A DNA stretch of 64,000 bases, taken from the NCBI GenBank assembly GCA_037176725.1, contig JAZBRS010000050.1, positions 11,736,001 through 11,800,000 of the forward strand, read 5' to 3'. The position numbers and the translations under genes were made by a program. This document shows, piece by piece, positions 49,101 through 58,680 of this stretch (position 1 is its first letter; each line of letters starts with the position of its first letter). The stretch is from Posidonia oceanica (Eukaryota > Streptophyta > Magnoliopsida > Alismatales > Posidoniaceae). The notes beneath the pieces are model-generated. The model made no database searches. It had not been told where the DNA came from and was given only the letters and a program-made list of their open reading frames with translations.

Positions 49101-49409
49101 GAGGCTTTTCTTCGCGTGTTCCAAGCTGCTCGTGTGTCCCAGTCCATTGAGCCTTCTGCCTTGGAGAGCATGGTTGGGTTAATCGCGGAGCCCCAGGTCA
49201 TCTCTTTTACGAGTGATGAGCTGCCTCCGGCAGGGATTAATCACAACCAGCCCCTATTCGTCACGGTGCAGTTCAAAAACTTCCGCATTCCCCTAACACT
49301 GGTTGATAACGGGTCAGGCCTTAACGTCTGCCCCTTTGCGTACAGCAACCAAGCTCGGATTCAAAGCCGAGGATATCACGCCAACCGTGAAGGGAATGAC
49401 TGCTTTTGA
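46119..49409 (+). CDS. gag: E2 gag (with the first half of the protease)
   Basis: Gag polyprotein of 1,096 aa from the ATG of MAQYVSE; an in-frame ATG at 45960 exists but its context is not conserved in E1. Order: Pro-rich region (1-350), retrotransposon gag core (about 359-520, FKIPDFEKYNGRG, LKWFTSLDMSAIKTW), Asn-rich run with basic RPKRKDSPKP, CHHC knuckle at about 672-685 (CNFHRSVGHSTDNC: C-x2-H-x4-H-x4-C, not the classical CCHC), a Pro/Gln-rich tail and then the protease signature VDNGSGLNVCP. An extra T at 49335-49337 (TTT here, TT in E1) then throws the frame into a 24-residue tail and a stop. Forms virus-like particles; expressed from the LTR promoter. Overlaps pol by 107 nt. Confidence 0.93.
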   Translation: MAQYVSEPSFTPATEGVSVLAPPVALSVPLVPPPTPGFPPLTSLGSQYTPGQWQASLPPDPVAESILTAVTRAPETPLPPPSQGYVAFDIPSTAAATFSVESFPPGQSVSVPLVSQPPPALHFSVPTGETPEAQYQHLMELAQRLQGMALSVRPPSVPVVPEVPPRPVPAFLASTSTLPPRPSSQLLTVPTMGARLPPPPAQHLAQHAPLPPGGQPFGSAGAQYLTGPLSGTPPAQQLVLRHPTPVPAQHGIYSSPLPQVQHPAYTPAYTIPQHGYASHPVAPPGDAMIDPEEHLGATHSAYVLATPADPSPTAAIPDPINNRMDVLEKALRLVQGTEHQTYQFRDLCCFPEAVLPPKFKIPDFEKYNGRGCPVAHLKAYCGDLAQLQADERLLIRLFQKSLTGPALKWFTSLDMSAIKTWNDLSQAFLEQYSFNLDLVPKRADLIAIKQNSGEPFGEYVGRWRALASQVRDRPSDEESIEIVIKGAQPSLGALLSIQPVTTFAALIRAGARVESSLRSGNFPALSAFAKQAVISSNSANSSTPNNNNSGSNNNRPKRKDSPKPAVAFVDSPAVPVHLPSRPAPAQMVYAPAPRNPHTPHITTTARPVYPAAPVQQGPYPRQRRPPAERRNFTPLVEPLTVILPKVASLLKFPEVRPPPSPLPHWFRPDLFCNFHRSVGHSTDNCFSLRNAIQDLIESGTIVIDTHEASSQARTHASASPAVPPHSGIVRQPLPEHSHPGRAGTSGVHSVFPSGPATSVVDPSDLISDLSEPFPVSLYLAAVAGSESGIHLIRPRARPERPRASPTVLSQAQSPVHLLARAQPSSPIHLLGRPQPAPAFPPQQPYPLDRPQYPVGPPVTPPVLAAHAPAVINLTMDTHRVPYSYATEMCAEVTRSGRIYRPPAPATRPTHLRPVIPSPSGQPLADPTPDQPVVSQAPSRPVVTQLPATTPVEPARITPPAARRDQPRADLTSQLKKVKADISIWDLIHTSAEHREAFLRVFQAARVSQSIEPSALESMVGLIAEPQVISFTSDELPPAGINHNQPLFVTVQFKNFRIPLTLVDNGSGLNVCPFAYSNQARIQSRGYHANREGNDCF

Positions 49410-52400
49410 CAACACTCACCATGACGCTCTAGGGATTCTGATTATCCCTCTGGCTATCGGCCCGGTCGTCTTCGACGTAGAATTCTATGTCGTCGACTTG
49501 AAGCCTAACTTCAATCTTTTGCTTGGGCGCCCTTGGCTTCACAAGCATCAGGTCCTTCCTTCAACCCTCCATCGAATGATAAAGTACCGTCGTGGCGATG
49601 ATGTCATTGTCGTCATGGCGGAGAACTTTGAGAAGGAGCGGATTGAAGCAGTCTCTCCCGTGTCTTCGCAATCCATCCCATTTGACCCTGAGACTTCTGA
49701 AGCCCTCTATCGCGTTAACCGGTGCGAGCCAGTTAACTTTGTTCCTGACCTTGAACGTGTCAACTCCTTGACCGTTCACAGCAACCCCTTTCGAATGGTC
49801 GAGAATGTATGTCACAGATGGGGTTACACAAAGGGTACGCCGCTCGGGCGTCACGGCCAAGGGATCGCGGAGCCGATCGTAGCAGTGGAGCGAAGGAAGT
49901 CTGAAGGCCTCGGCTACGAACCAAAGCCCAACGAAGATCACTGCTTCCAGCTCAAAGATCGTGCGCCAGCCATCCCCAGAGACCTCACTAACTTTACCAG
50001 TGTAGGAATTCTGGGATCAACTGACTACCAAGCCACAGCGCCGGCAGAGGATTGGGTGTGTATTGAGGACTACTACTCGGATGAGGAGCAGTCTGATGCA
50101 ACAGAGGCAGTCCCAATCAGCTCAGCAGAAACAGTGGTCAGAGCAGAGGCCCCACAGTCAGTTTATTTAGCTCTCCCTCTGGCAGAAACAGCAGGCAGTT
50201 CAGCAGGCCCCGTGGCAAATGCAAATTCTCATCCTTTTCCAGCCACATCAGTTCCCCAGCAACAGTCAGCAGCAGTACAGGGGTCAGAGACACTCCTCTT
50301 GGCAGAACCAAGCATGCTACCAGCGGTCACAGACACATCAGTGCCGCTGCCCCCATCTCTGGAGGGGCAGTCCATCAATTCAGTCGGCAGCGTGGCCCAG
50401 CCCGCTCCCTCAGCATCATCTTCAGGAATGCAGCTGGCTCAGTCCGCTCCGCATTCTCCTGACGACCTGCAGCAGCTCTCATGGCAAGACCCCACGGCGT
50501 CAGAAGCTGCACTCTCTCAGTTACGGCCCGATACAAAAGGCCAACTGAGCACTACATTATCCGGGCCCTTGAGCCCTCCAAAGAGCACCCCTACTTATCC
50601 TCCAGCAGTGACCCTGGAAGCTTATTCATCAGTAGCACCGCTGGCCTCTCTATTTGGGCCTTCTACATCTGAACTGCCATCAATGGACGCGCCCGTGAAC
50701 CAGATCATGCAAACCCCAAGGGCAGCAATCCATCTCGCAGCCGGGCCAGTGCCGCAGGCCCCCGGCGCCTACTACGTCGACTCCCCCTCAGACGAAGAAG
50801 AAGGAGCGGCGATAGAAGCCCAGGTCGATTCTTGGATGTCCGACTTAGAGCTGCTCTATCAAGAACAGATCAAGTCGATAACAGAAGACCTGGCAGAGCA
50901 TCAAGCTGCAGAAAGGAAAGGAAAAGCCGTAGTCACGGATCCTCCTCTGCAAGACGACCATGCTTCTATCATGGTTCTAGAAGACTCAGCAGTGCCAGAC
51001 TCCCCTAGACCAGACGAGCTCATCACTCTTCAACCAGAAGGCGGGTCTAGGTGGTTTGTGCAACCCATGCCTCACCTGAACAGCATACCGAGCGGCAGTA
51101 ACCAGATCAGCCGCCAGTCTGGCGTATCCCCCACAAGCACGCTAGAAGACTCGGAGGAAGGAACATCAGCAGTACATGCAGCAGCAGTAACAGAGCAGAA
51201 TGCCTCAGCAGTAGAGCAGTCAGCAGCCTCAGCAGCAGAACAGTCAGCGGCATCAGCAGTAGAGTCAGTTAAGCCCTCAGCAGTATCAGCAGAGCGCTCA
51301 GCAGAGCCAGCCAGGCCAGAGCAAACGGTAGAAGGAGTTGCTGGGATGGAGGTCGCGCACCGAGGCTACAAGAATACTCGAGTAAGCGTGACCATCCTGA
51401 AACGTCACCAAGGCCAAGCAGCGGAACACATGCACTCTTTCGACATTGCAAGTCCTTCTTTTGAGAAAGAGATCCTCTCAGAACTTATTGCCTATGGAGA
51501 GGAGGATGATACGGGCATGGATGAGACTGACGAACCTTTGCCCGAGTTCCGGCCCTATGACGACGACCCAGAAGGCCCCAACCTCCATGTCGAAGAAGAA
51601 ACGGAGGTTGTCAACATCAGCACAGCTGAGGAAGTCAGAGAAGTTTGCATCAGTGCCCAGCTGTCCACCCAGGTTCGAGCAGAATTCATCGCATTCCTGA
51701 AAGAATATGCGGATGTCTTCGCCTGGAGTTATGAAGATATGGTCGGCCTTGACATAGAAATAGTGGTGCACAATCTGCCCTTAAATCCGGATGCCAAGCC
51801 AGTAAAGCAGAAATTGAGAAGATGGCGACCGCAGTGGCTGCTCATGATCAAAGAAGAGATAATGAAGCAGCTTGGAGTCAACTTTCTGAAGGTCGTTCTT
51901 TATCCTGAATGGCTGGCAAACATTGTACCTGTGCCCAAGAAAGATGGCCGAATCCGGATCTGTATCGACTACAGGGACCTGAACAAGGCAAGTCCCAAGG
52001 ACGACTTTCCATTGCCCCACATTGACGTCCTAGTCGACAATACAGCGGGCCACAAAATGCTCTCCTTCATGGACGGCTTTTCTGGATACAATCAGATCAA
52101 AATGGCGGAAGAAGACATGGAAAAGACTTCATTCATCACCCCTTGGGGAGTCTTCTGCTACCAAGTCATGCCGTTCGGCCTGAAGAATGCTGGCGCAACC
52201 TATCAAAGGGCCATGACTGCGCTATTCCACGACCTCATGCACCAAGAAGTGGAGGTCTATGTAGACGATATGATCGCCAAAACCAAAGAGCCCGAGGATC
52301 ATCTTGCCTGTCTTAGAAAGCTCTTTAACCGTCTACGGAAGTACAAGCTGCGCCTGAATCCCAAGAAGTGCGTATTCGGGGTATCTTCTGGCAAATTGCT

Positions 52401-54885
52401 CGGCTACATTGTTAGCCAAAGGGGGATTGAGGTGGACCCGTTGAAAGCACAAGCCATCGTGGACATGCCACCCCCTAGAACTGAAAAGGAAGTCAGAAGT
52501 CTGCTTGGGCGTTTACAATATATCAGTCGCTTCATTGCACAGCTTACACCCATCTGCGAACCCATATTCAAGCTCTTGAGGAAGAATGCGCAAATTCACT
52601 GGAACGAGGAGTGTCAGGCTGCATTTGCCAAGATCAAGCAGCTGCTGATCAAGCCTCCTGTCCTGGTCCCGCCTACGCCAGGGAGACCTTTGCTTCTCTA
52701 CCTTTCTACCACGCAGCATTCCATGGGCGCCGTCTTGGGCCAGCATGACGAATCTGGTAGGAAGGAGCGCGCCATCTACTATCTGAGCAAGAAATTTAAT
52801 GAATGCGAAGCCAGGTACACAACACTAGAGAAGACTTGCTTGTCCCTTGTCTGGGCTGCACAGAAGCTGAGGCACTACATGATGGCATACCCAGTACAGC
52901 TCTTATGCCGGCACGATCCCATCAAATTCCTCTTCCAGAAGCCGGCCATGGTGGGCAGATGTGCTAAGTGGCAGGTGTTATTGTCTCAGTACGACATCAC
53001 CTTCGTCACACAGAAATCCATGAAGGGTCAAGCAATGGCAGACCATCTTGCTGACCTCCCTCTGCCTGAATACCAACCCCTCCAGACGCAGTTCCCTGAT
53101 GAAGACATTCTCTTTGCAATGGAGGACTCTGAGCAGAAAGATCCTGAAGAAGCAGAGGAATGGCAGCTCTACTTTGATGGTGCAGTCAACAAGAAGGGTC
53201 GAGGCGTAGGCGCAGTGCTGACCACGCCCCAAGGACAGATGACTCCTTTCGCGAGGAAGCTGACTTTCACCTGCACTAACAACGAAGCAGAGTACGAAGC
53301 ATGCATCCTGGGGTTGAAAGTCGCCCTCGAGCATGAGGCGCAGAAGCTGCATGTGCACGGCGATGCCATGCTGGTAATTTCTCAAGTGAACGGCGATTGG
53401 AAGACAAAAGATCCCAAGCTTGTGCCGTATCACGAACACCTGCTGAGGCTGATGAAAGAATTCAAGAGCATCCGCTTCACATACCTGAACAGAGCAAAGA
53501 ACGCGTATGCAGACGCACTAGCAACTCTGGCATCCTGGCTCACTATATCAGAAGACAGCACTGTGGATGTATCAGTCACTCGCATTGAACAGCCTGCATA
53601 CTGCATGAGCATAGAAGAAGCAGATCCAGCAGAGGGGCAGCCCTGGTATCAAGACATAAAATCTTTCCTGGAGTCTGGTAACTTTCCTCCTGATACCACG
53701 GCAGCAGACAAGAGAACTTTGGCACGTCTGGCGTCAAAATATGTGTTAGGGGCCGGGCAGCTATACAGAAGGTCATACAATCAGATGCTACTGCGCTGCC
53801 TGAACAAGTCGGAGGCGGACACGCTGATGCTTCAAGTGCATGCAGGAACCTGTGGCCCGCATATGAACGGCGTCCTCCTGGCCAAGAAGATCATGCTTCA
53901 AGGATATTTCTGGCAGACCATGGAAGCCGACTGCTGCCGGTTCGTGCGTAGATGCCACAACTGTCAGGTCCATGGTAACTTCATCAAGGCCCCTCCACAT
54001 CAGCTGCATAATATGTCTTCGCCATGGCCTTTCTCCACCTGGGGGATCGATGTCATCGGCGCCATCCACCCCGCTGCTTCAAATGGTCATCGTTACATTC
54101 TGGTAGCGATCGATTACTTTACCAAGTGGGTGGAAGCGGCCTCTTACAGGACAGTCACCGCTGCGGCAACAGAAAAATTTATCAGAAACAATATTGTTGC
54201 CCGGTATGGGGTCCCGTACTCTGTCATCTCAGATAACGGCTCAAACTTTATTGCCAAAAGGATCGAAGAATACCTGCAAAGTCTCAAGATCAAGCACCAT
54301 CGATCCTCACCTTATCGGCCTCAGATGAACGGAGCAGTGGAATCTGCAAACAAGAATATTGTCAAGATCCTGAAGAAAATGGCAGAAATCCACAAGGATT
54401 GGCACGACAAGCTCCCGTACGCGCTCTGGGCGTACAGGACATCAATCCGGACCTCTACAGGAGCCACCCCGTACTCTCTGGCGTACGGCATGGAAGCGGT
54501 GTTACCTGTTGAAGTGGAGATCCCCTCTCTGCGGATCCTGCGGGAAGCTGAGTTGGAAGAAGCAGAATGGGTCGAAGACCGCTGCATCCAACTGAACTTG
54601 ATTGATGAGCGCAGATTGCAAGCCATGCACAACGCTCACTGCTATCAGAAGCGGATGGCCAAAGCATTCTTGAAGAAGGTCCAGCCTAGAAGCTTCCAGC
54701 CAGGGGACCTTGTCTTGCGCGCCATTCATTTGCCTGACGGTCGAGGGAAATTCCGACCCAATTGGCATGGCCCCTTTGTGGTCAAGCAGATCTTTTCGGG
54801 AGGCGCTGTAACCCTTGAAGATATGGACCAGATTGAGCAATCTGAACCCGTCAACCTCTGCTATCTGAAGAAGTACTATCAGTAG
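49303..54885 (+). CDS. pol: E2 pol: protease (second half), RT, two RNase H domains, integrase
   Basis: Open for 1,860 codons from a chance ATG at 49303; homologous sequence starts at the Leu codon at 49336. Residues from that ATG: protease remainder with FNLLLGRPWL (about 70-80); glycine-patch-like stretch (about 175-205); Ser/Ala/Pro-rich linker to about 730; RT about 830-1010 with catalytic D924 and YVDD 986-989; gypsy-type RNase H about 1120-1255 whose usual first Asp is replaced (LYLSTTQHSMGA); archaeal-type RNase H about 1285-1410 with D1292, E1330, D1354, D1404; integrase zinc finger H1513, H1520, C1551, C1554; triad D1583, D1644, E1680 (spacing 35); GPF-type C-terminus; no chromodomain. 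Makes and integrates the cDNA. It is +1 relative to gag, so expression needs a frameshift or this copy is inactive. Confidence 0.95.
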   Translation: MITGQALTSAPLRTATKLGFKAEDITPTVKGMTAFDNTHHDALGILIIPLAIGPVVFDVEFYVVDLKPNFNLLLGRPWLHKHQVLPSTLHRMIKYRRGDDVIVVMAENFEKERIEAVSPVSSQSIPFDPETSEALYRVNRCEPVNFVPDLERVNSLTVHSNPFRMVENVCHRWGYTKGTPLGRHGQGIAEPIVAVERRKSEGLGYEPKPNEDHCFQLKDRAPAIPRDLTNFTSVGILGSTDYQATAPAEDWVCIEDYYSDEEQSDATEAVPISSAETVVRAEAPQSVYLALPLAETAGSSAGPVANANSHPFPATSVPQQQSAAVQGSETLLLAEPSMLPAVTDTSVPLPPSLEGQSINSVGSVAQPAPSASSSGMQLAQSAPHSPDDLQQLSWQDPTASEAALSQLRPDTKGQLSTTLSGPLSPPKSTPTYPPAVTLEAYSSVAPLASLFGPSTSELPSMDAPVNQIMQTPRAAIHLAAGPVPQAPGAYYVDSPSDEEEGAAIEAQVDSWMSDLELLYQEQIKSITEDLAEHQAAERKGKAVVTDPPLQDDHASIMVLEDSAVPDSPRPDELITLQPEGGSRWFVQPMPHLNSIPSGSNQISRQSGVSPTSTLEDSEEGTSAVHAAAVTEQNASAVEQSAASAAEQSAASAVESVKPSAVSAERSAEPARPEQTVEGVAGMEVAHRGYKNTRVSVTILKRHQGQAAEHMHSFDIASPSFEKEILSELIAYGEEDDTGMDETDEPLPEFRPYDDDPEGPNLHVEEETEVVNISTAEEVREVCISAQLSTQVRAEFIAFLKEYADVFAWSYEDMVGLDIEIVVHNLPLNPDAKPVKQKLRRWRPQWLLMIKEEIMKQLGVNFLKVVLYPEWLANIVPVPKKDGRIRICIDYRDLNKASPKDDFPLPHIDVLVDNTAGHKMLSFMDGFSGYNQIKMAEEDMEKTSFITPWGVFCYQVMPFGLKNAGATYQRAMTALFHDLMHQEVEVYVDDMIAKTKEPEDHLACLRKLFNRLRKYKLRLNPKKCVFGVSSGKLLGYIVSQRGIEVDPLKAQAIVDMPPPRTEKEVRSLLGRLQYISRFIAQLTPICEPIFKLLRKNAQIHWNEECQAAFAKIKQLLIKPPVLVPPTPGRPLLLYLSTTQHSMGAVLGQHDESGRKERAIYYLSKKFNECEARYTTLEKTCLSLVWAAQKLRHYMMAYPVQLLCRHDPIKFLFQKPAMVGRCAKWQVLLSQYDITFVTQKSMKGQAMADHLADLPLPEYQPLQTQFPDEDILFAMEDSEQKDPEEAEEWQLYFDGAVNKKGRGVGAVLTTPQGQMTPFARKLTFTCTNNEAEYEACILGLKVALEHEAQKLHVHGDAMLVISQVNGDWKTKDPKLVPYHEHLLRLMKEFKSIRFTYLNRAKNAYADALATLASWLTISEDSTVDVSVTRIEQPAYCMSIEEADPAEGQPWYQDIKSFLESGNFPPDTTAADKRTLARLASKYVLGAGQLYRRSYNQMLLRCLNKSEADTLMLQVHAGTCGPHMNGVLLAKKIMLQGYFWQTMEADCCRFVRRCHNCQVHGNFIKAPPHQLHNMSSPWPFSTWGIDVIGAIHPAASNGHRYILVAIDYFTKWVEAASYRTVTAAATEKFIRNNIVARYGVPYSVISDNGSNFIAKRIEEYLQSLKIKHHRSSPYRPQMNGAVESANKNIVKILKKMAEIHKDWHDKLPYALWAYRTSIRTSTGATPYSLAYGMEAVLPVEVEIPSLRILREAELEEAEWVEDRCIQLNLIDERRLQAMHNAHCYQKRMAKAFLKKVQPRSFQPGDLVLRAIHLPDGRGKFRPNWHGPFVVKQIFSGGAVTLEDMDQIEQSEPVNLCYLKKYYQ

Positions 54886-56397
54886 CCGAAAGCGGCCCCG
54901 TTGCAGTTGCCCTTCTCCCGCTTGCACTCGCATTCTCGCCTTCTTACTTCGACTCTACTTCAAATCGTCATCATCATCCTTTCAACTCTTGCATCCCTAG
55001 TCAAATCATCATCGTCATTCTCTCAAGCATTGCATCTTGGGCCCGGTGATGACAACCGGAAGTGCTCGCCTGCTCTGGAAAGGGTCACCCTGCCTCACCC
55101 GGCACTACTTAGATGACTTAGCAAGTGAGGGAGCCACTACCAATTAGGACAGGCGAACTGCCCAATCTCACAAGGACATACACCTCTGAGGGAGAAAAAA
55201 TGTTAGGATGTGAGCTTGAAAAAAAAGTGAGAATAGACATCTAGATTTGGGCACCTCAAAGGGACAGAAGACGAAGACAGAAGCCGGCCCTAGAGATAGG
55301 GGTGTGCAGTCTAACCCTGCTCCTTCTACCCATCACACAGCAGACCCAAAATCTGAATCCATTACATTTCAAGCACCCTTCTTTTGCCACCAGAATGGGG
55401 ATAGCAAAAGCCTGAAAAAAAAGTGGAAAAATATCAACCCAAAAAAAAAGAAGAAGAAGAGAGAAAAAAGAGATCGAACAAAAACAAAGACAAAAAAAAA
55501 GAGAAAAGCAAGCAAAACAAAAAAAAAAGAAGAAAAGGCAAGGGTAGCCCAAAAAACACAGGCACCGTTATCCCCCATGCTTTACTAGAGATCCCCAGCA
55601 CGTCAAGCATGGAAAAGGGGTCTACCACATCCTCCCAAAAGCAAACACATACCTTCCCCCATCTAGGGGCAGAGAAAGACTGCTTACCTATGAGGGAGAA
55701 ACCTTTCAAAAGAGAGAGAGAGCTGAAAGAATAGGTGTAGGTCCTGAGAGTGCGGCCAGTAGCCTGTCCTCACCACATCACCACCTGTATAGTGCCAACA
55801 ACCTGTTCCGGAGCGCCACCAATAAGCCAAGAGTCTGAGTGGGGCCCAGTGAGTCAAGGGCCACTCCCTTCCTCTACAGCAGGCACCAAAGCACTCCGTA
55901 CGCTGAGGGCGTTCAAGCATCCACCCAAGCATAAGCATCCACTCAAGCATACCCATCCACCCAAGCATATCCATCCATTCAAACATACTTAGTCATCCAA
56001 TAATATTCATCCACATAAGCATATCCCTAACATCTTGCATTCATGCATCTTCCTTCTTTCCTTTCCCCTTCCGCCAATCCCTCCGCTCTGCAACACGCTC
56101 AGGCCCTGAGGCAGTACTTCTCCTCAGCAGAGGCGCGTCGACGGCACTCGAGCTGCGCTGGTCCAGATCTCCTGCCAGCCCTCGCCCCCATGTCCGCAAG
56201 ACTGCAACAAAATCCCCCTGCTTATCAGTGCTTAACTGCTATGTTCCGCTATCAACTGCTAAATGCATATGGAACTACACTTTCAGTCTCAGCTTCTGTT
56301 TGTTGTCAAAGATTATATGCCTGCAAGATCTGACTGTTTATTGATAGCAGGTACCTCAAGCCTTGAAGCAATCAGCCTGTCTTCTGCAACCAGTGCA
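54886..56397 (+). other. E2 region between integrase and DUF7745-like ORF
   Basis: About 1.5 kb without a conserved ORF. Includes an A-rich tract (55420-55540) whose run lengths differ from E1, a stretch of imperfect AAGCATCCA-type repeats (55915-56000), and near the end CTGACTG then TTTATTGATAGCAG (CAG at 56348-56350), a plausible 3' splice site 47 bp before the next ATG. Confidence 0.6.
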
Positions 56398-57600
56398 ATG
56401 GGTTTTCCTACTCTGTTGACTCCCACACACTGCTCGGAAATCCTGCGAGAATGGATCAGCAGGCTCACTCTACAAGACTGTGAACAGCTGCGCCTGTGGG
56501 GCATACCAACTAAGCTGCTGAAGGCTGCTGATGTGGAAGTCAGCCGCCACCTTCTGTGTGCCGCCGCAAGATTCTGGAAACCGGCACATCATGTCTTCCG
56601 CTTCAGCAAGACCGAACTGACACCTACACTGGAAGAGGTGCGTCGGATCTGCGGCTTTTCAAAGATCTTGGGGCCACCTGTATTCATGAGGCGCGACGGA
56701 TATCTCCGAGTCCTGAACCAGCTAACTGGACTCTCCACTCAAGCCTGCCAACAAAAGCTAATCTGCACCAGTGGACAAGAGCCTATGCTTCGCCTTGCAC
56801 ACTTTGATGATATCTTGAACAAGCGTGCTGACCTCGGAGATGAGCTGTGGCTCCGAGGATTCGTCATCCGCTTTCTGGGCGAACTAATCTTTACTCATGG
56901 CCGACTGACAGTGGCCATCGAGGTCGCAGAAATTGCGCTAGCTGTGGTGACCCAGCACATAGACCTGGCACCAGTTGTCTTGGCAGAGACCTATCGCGGG
57001 CTGGACCGCATTTCTCATCGCTGCCGCCACTTCCACGGTTGCGGAGCACTCATACAAGTCTGGCTGACCGCGCACTTAGAAATGAACTTCCTGCGCCCTC
57101 AAGTACACGCCTTCGAAGCATACTGCAGCAGCGTCCGTACCAGAACAGACAAGAGCGTCAAAGAAGAGTACGAGAGGCTGTCAGCACTGACTGACGATGC
57201 CGTGACCTGGCGTATCATTCCCTCTACAGCAGAGCCCTTCACAGTCTTCTTCAGCGCGCGTGACACGCGGCTGGTCATTCTTCCAGGCTTCACAGCAGGC
57301 GTAGAGTACCACCCAGTCAGGGTCATGCGCCAGTTCGGCTGCCAGCAGGGCGCCTTCATTGACAGTACAGCGCCCGAGCTTCTACAGACTTATCCTCTCA
57401 GCACCACTGCCCCGACCAAGAAGCTCGCTAGTCTGATGCAGCACGGGGTCCAATCTACAGACATTGCAGCTGTGAGAGATGTAGGATGCACCCCTGAATA
57501 TGAAGCTGAAGTCCGGCAGCTCTGGCCTATCACTGAAGTCCCGCCGGGCGGTCCCTTGTTCCCCGACTCCAGGCAGTCAAAGAAGGCCCGAACTGACTAG
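56398..57600 (+). CDS. DUF7745-like protein, E2 downstream ORF
   Basis: Intact 400-aa ORF downstream of integrase, same strand as pol, with an ATG matching E1's. The frame is open further upstream to an ATG at 56263, but that extension is interrupted in E1, so the shorter start is preferred. Features: FWKPAHHVFRF then LTPTLEEVRRICGF (about 59-91), GELIFTHGRLTVAIEVAEIA and APVVLAETYRGLDR (about 160-205), GCGALIQVWL, a conserved aromatic-rich C-terminal half, and a basic C-terminus (SRQSKKARTD) that could be a nuclear signal. No enzyme motif seen. Family assignment rests on recalled DUF7745 patterns. Its role in the element is unknown; being 3' of pol it probably needs a spliced or separate mRNA. 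Confidence 0.82.
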   Translation: MGFPTLLTPTHCSEILREWISRLTLQDCEQLRLWGIPTKLLKAADVEVSRHLLCAAARFWKPAHHVFRFSKTELTPTLEEVRRICGFSKILGPPVFMRRDGYLRVLNQLTGLSTQACQQKLICTSGQEPMLRLAHFDDILNKRADLGDELWLRGFVIRFLGELIFTHGRLTVAIEVAEIALAVVTQHIDLAPVVLAETYRGLDRISHRCRHFHGCGALIQVWLTAHLEMNFLRPQVHAFEAYCSSVRTRTDKSVKEEYERLSALTDDAVTWRIIPSTAEPFTVFFSARDTRLVILPGFTAGVEYHPVRVMRQFGCQQGAFIDSTAPELLQTYPLSTTAPTKKLASLMQHGVQSTDIAAVRDVGCTPEYEAEVRQLWPITEVPPGGPLFPDSRQSKKARTD

Positions 57601-57870
57601 ACCCTTGTGCAACCATCATGCGGTCTTCTTTCGGATTACGCTGTACATTTCTGGCCTGCCATAGGCATTGTACTCATCAAGCTTTATCAATGAAAACTGT
57701 TTCTGCTATCTGCTTGCACATCAAGACTCATTGCTGCATTGCATATCATTGTCATCATCATCTTGGGCCCTCTAACCGGACTTGCAGGCATCACAACGCA
57801 GTAAGGTCCTCAGCACCCAATCCAGAGTCCAGAACATCTGCGGACCCGCGTCGTCAAGCTACGCCATCCG
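57601..57870 (+). other. E2 spacer after the DUF7745-like ORF
   Basis: About 270 bp linking the ORF stop to the repeat field. Contains a CATCATCATC run near 57745-57762. No ORF of note. Confidence 0.5.
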
Positions 57871-58680
57871 TCATCCTCAGCTGATCATCCCCAGCTGAGT
57901 CCCTACTGCGGGCTGGCACCCCAAACTGCCCGGCGAAAGGTCCGTCAACCTGTCATCATCCTCAGCTGATTATCCCCAGCTGAGTCCCCTACGGGCTGGC
58001 ACCCCGAACTGCTCGGCGATGGGTTCGTCAACCTATCATCCACCCACTCGTTCATCTATCTTTGCATCCTGATGCCAGGGGCGCTTCGGACATCCCCTGG
58101 TATCATCCTGATACCAGGGGCATCTTTTGGCTGCCCTGCGGTATCATCCCTGGCTGATCATCCTCAGCTAAATTCCCCTGCGGGCTGGCACCCCAAACTG
58201 CCCGGCGAAAGGTCCGTCAACCTGACACTTCTCTCGGCTGGTCACCCCAGCTGAGTCCCCAGTTGGTCGCCCCCAGCTGGATCATTATCTCTGCAGGCTG
58301 GCACCCCAAACTGCCCGGCGAAAGGTCCGTCAACCTGTCATCATCCTCAGCTGATTATCCCCAGCTGAGTCCCCAGTTGGTCGCCCCAGCTGGATCCTTA
58401 TCTCTGCGGGCTGGCACCCCAAACTACTCGGCGAAAGGTCCGTCAACCTGACACTTTTCTCGGCTGGTCACCCCAGCTGAGTCCCCAGTTGGTCGCCCCA
58501 GCTGGATCCTTATCTCTGCGGGCTGGCACCCCAAACTGCTCGGCGAAAGGTCCGTCAACCTGACACTCTTCTCGGCTGGTCACCCCAGCTGAGTCCCCAG
58601 CTGATCGCCCTCAGCTGAATCCCTTGCGGGCTGGTACCCCAAACTACTCGTCTGACAAGCACGACATTCTTGTCATCACT
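57871..58680 (+). repeat. Hairpin-bearing repeats, E2 3' untranslated region
   Basis: Repeats of GGGCTGGCACCCCAAACTGC followed by GGCGAAAGGTCCGTCAACC recur near 57909, 57992, 58183, 58287, 58408, 58517 and 58627 with variable spacing of about 83-190 bp. Between them lie short stem-loops such as CTCAGCTG/CAGCTGAG (57872, 57960), CTCGGCTG/CAGCTGAG (with a G-U pair in the sense RNA) and CCAGTTGG/CCAGCTGG. Confidence 0.85.
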
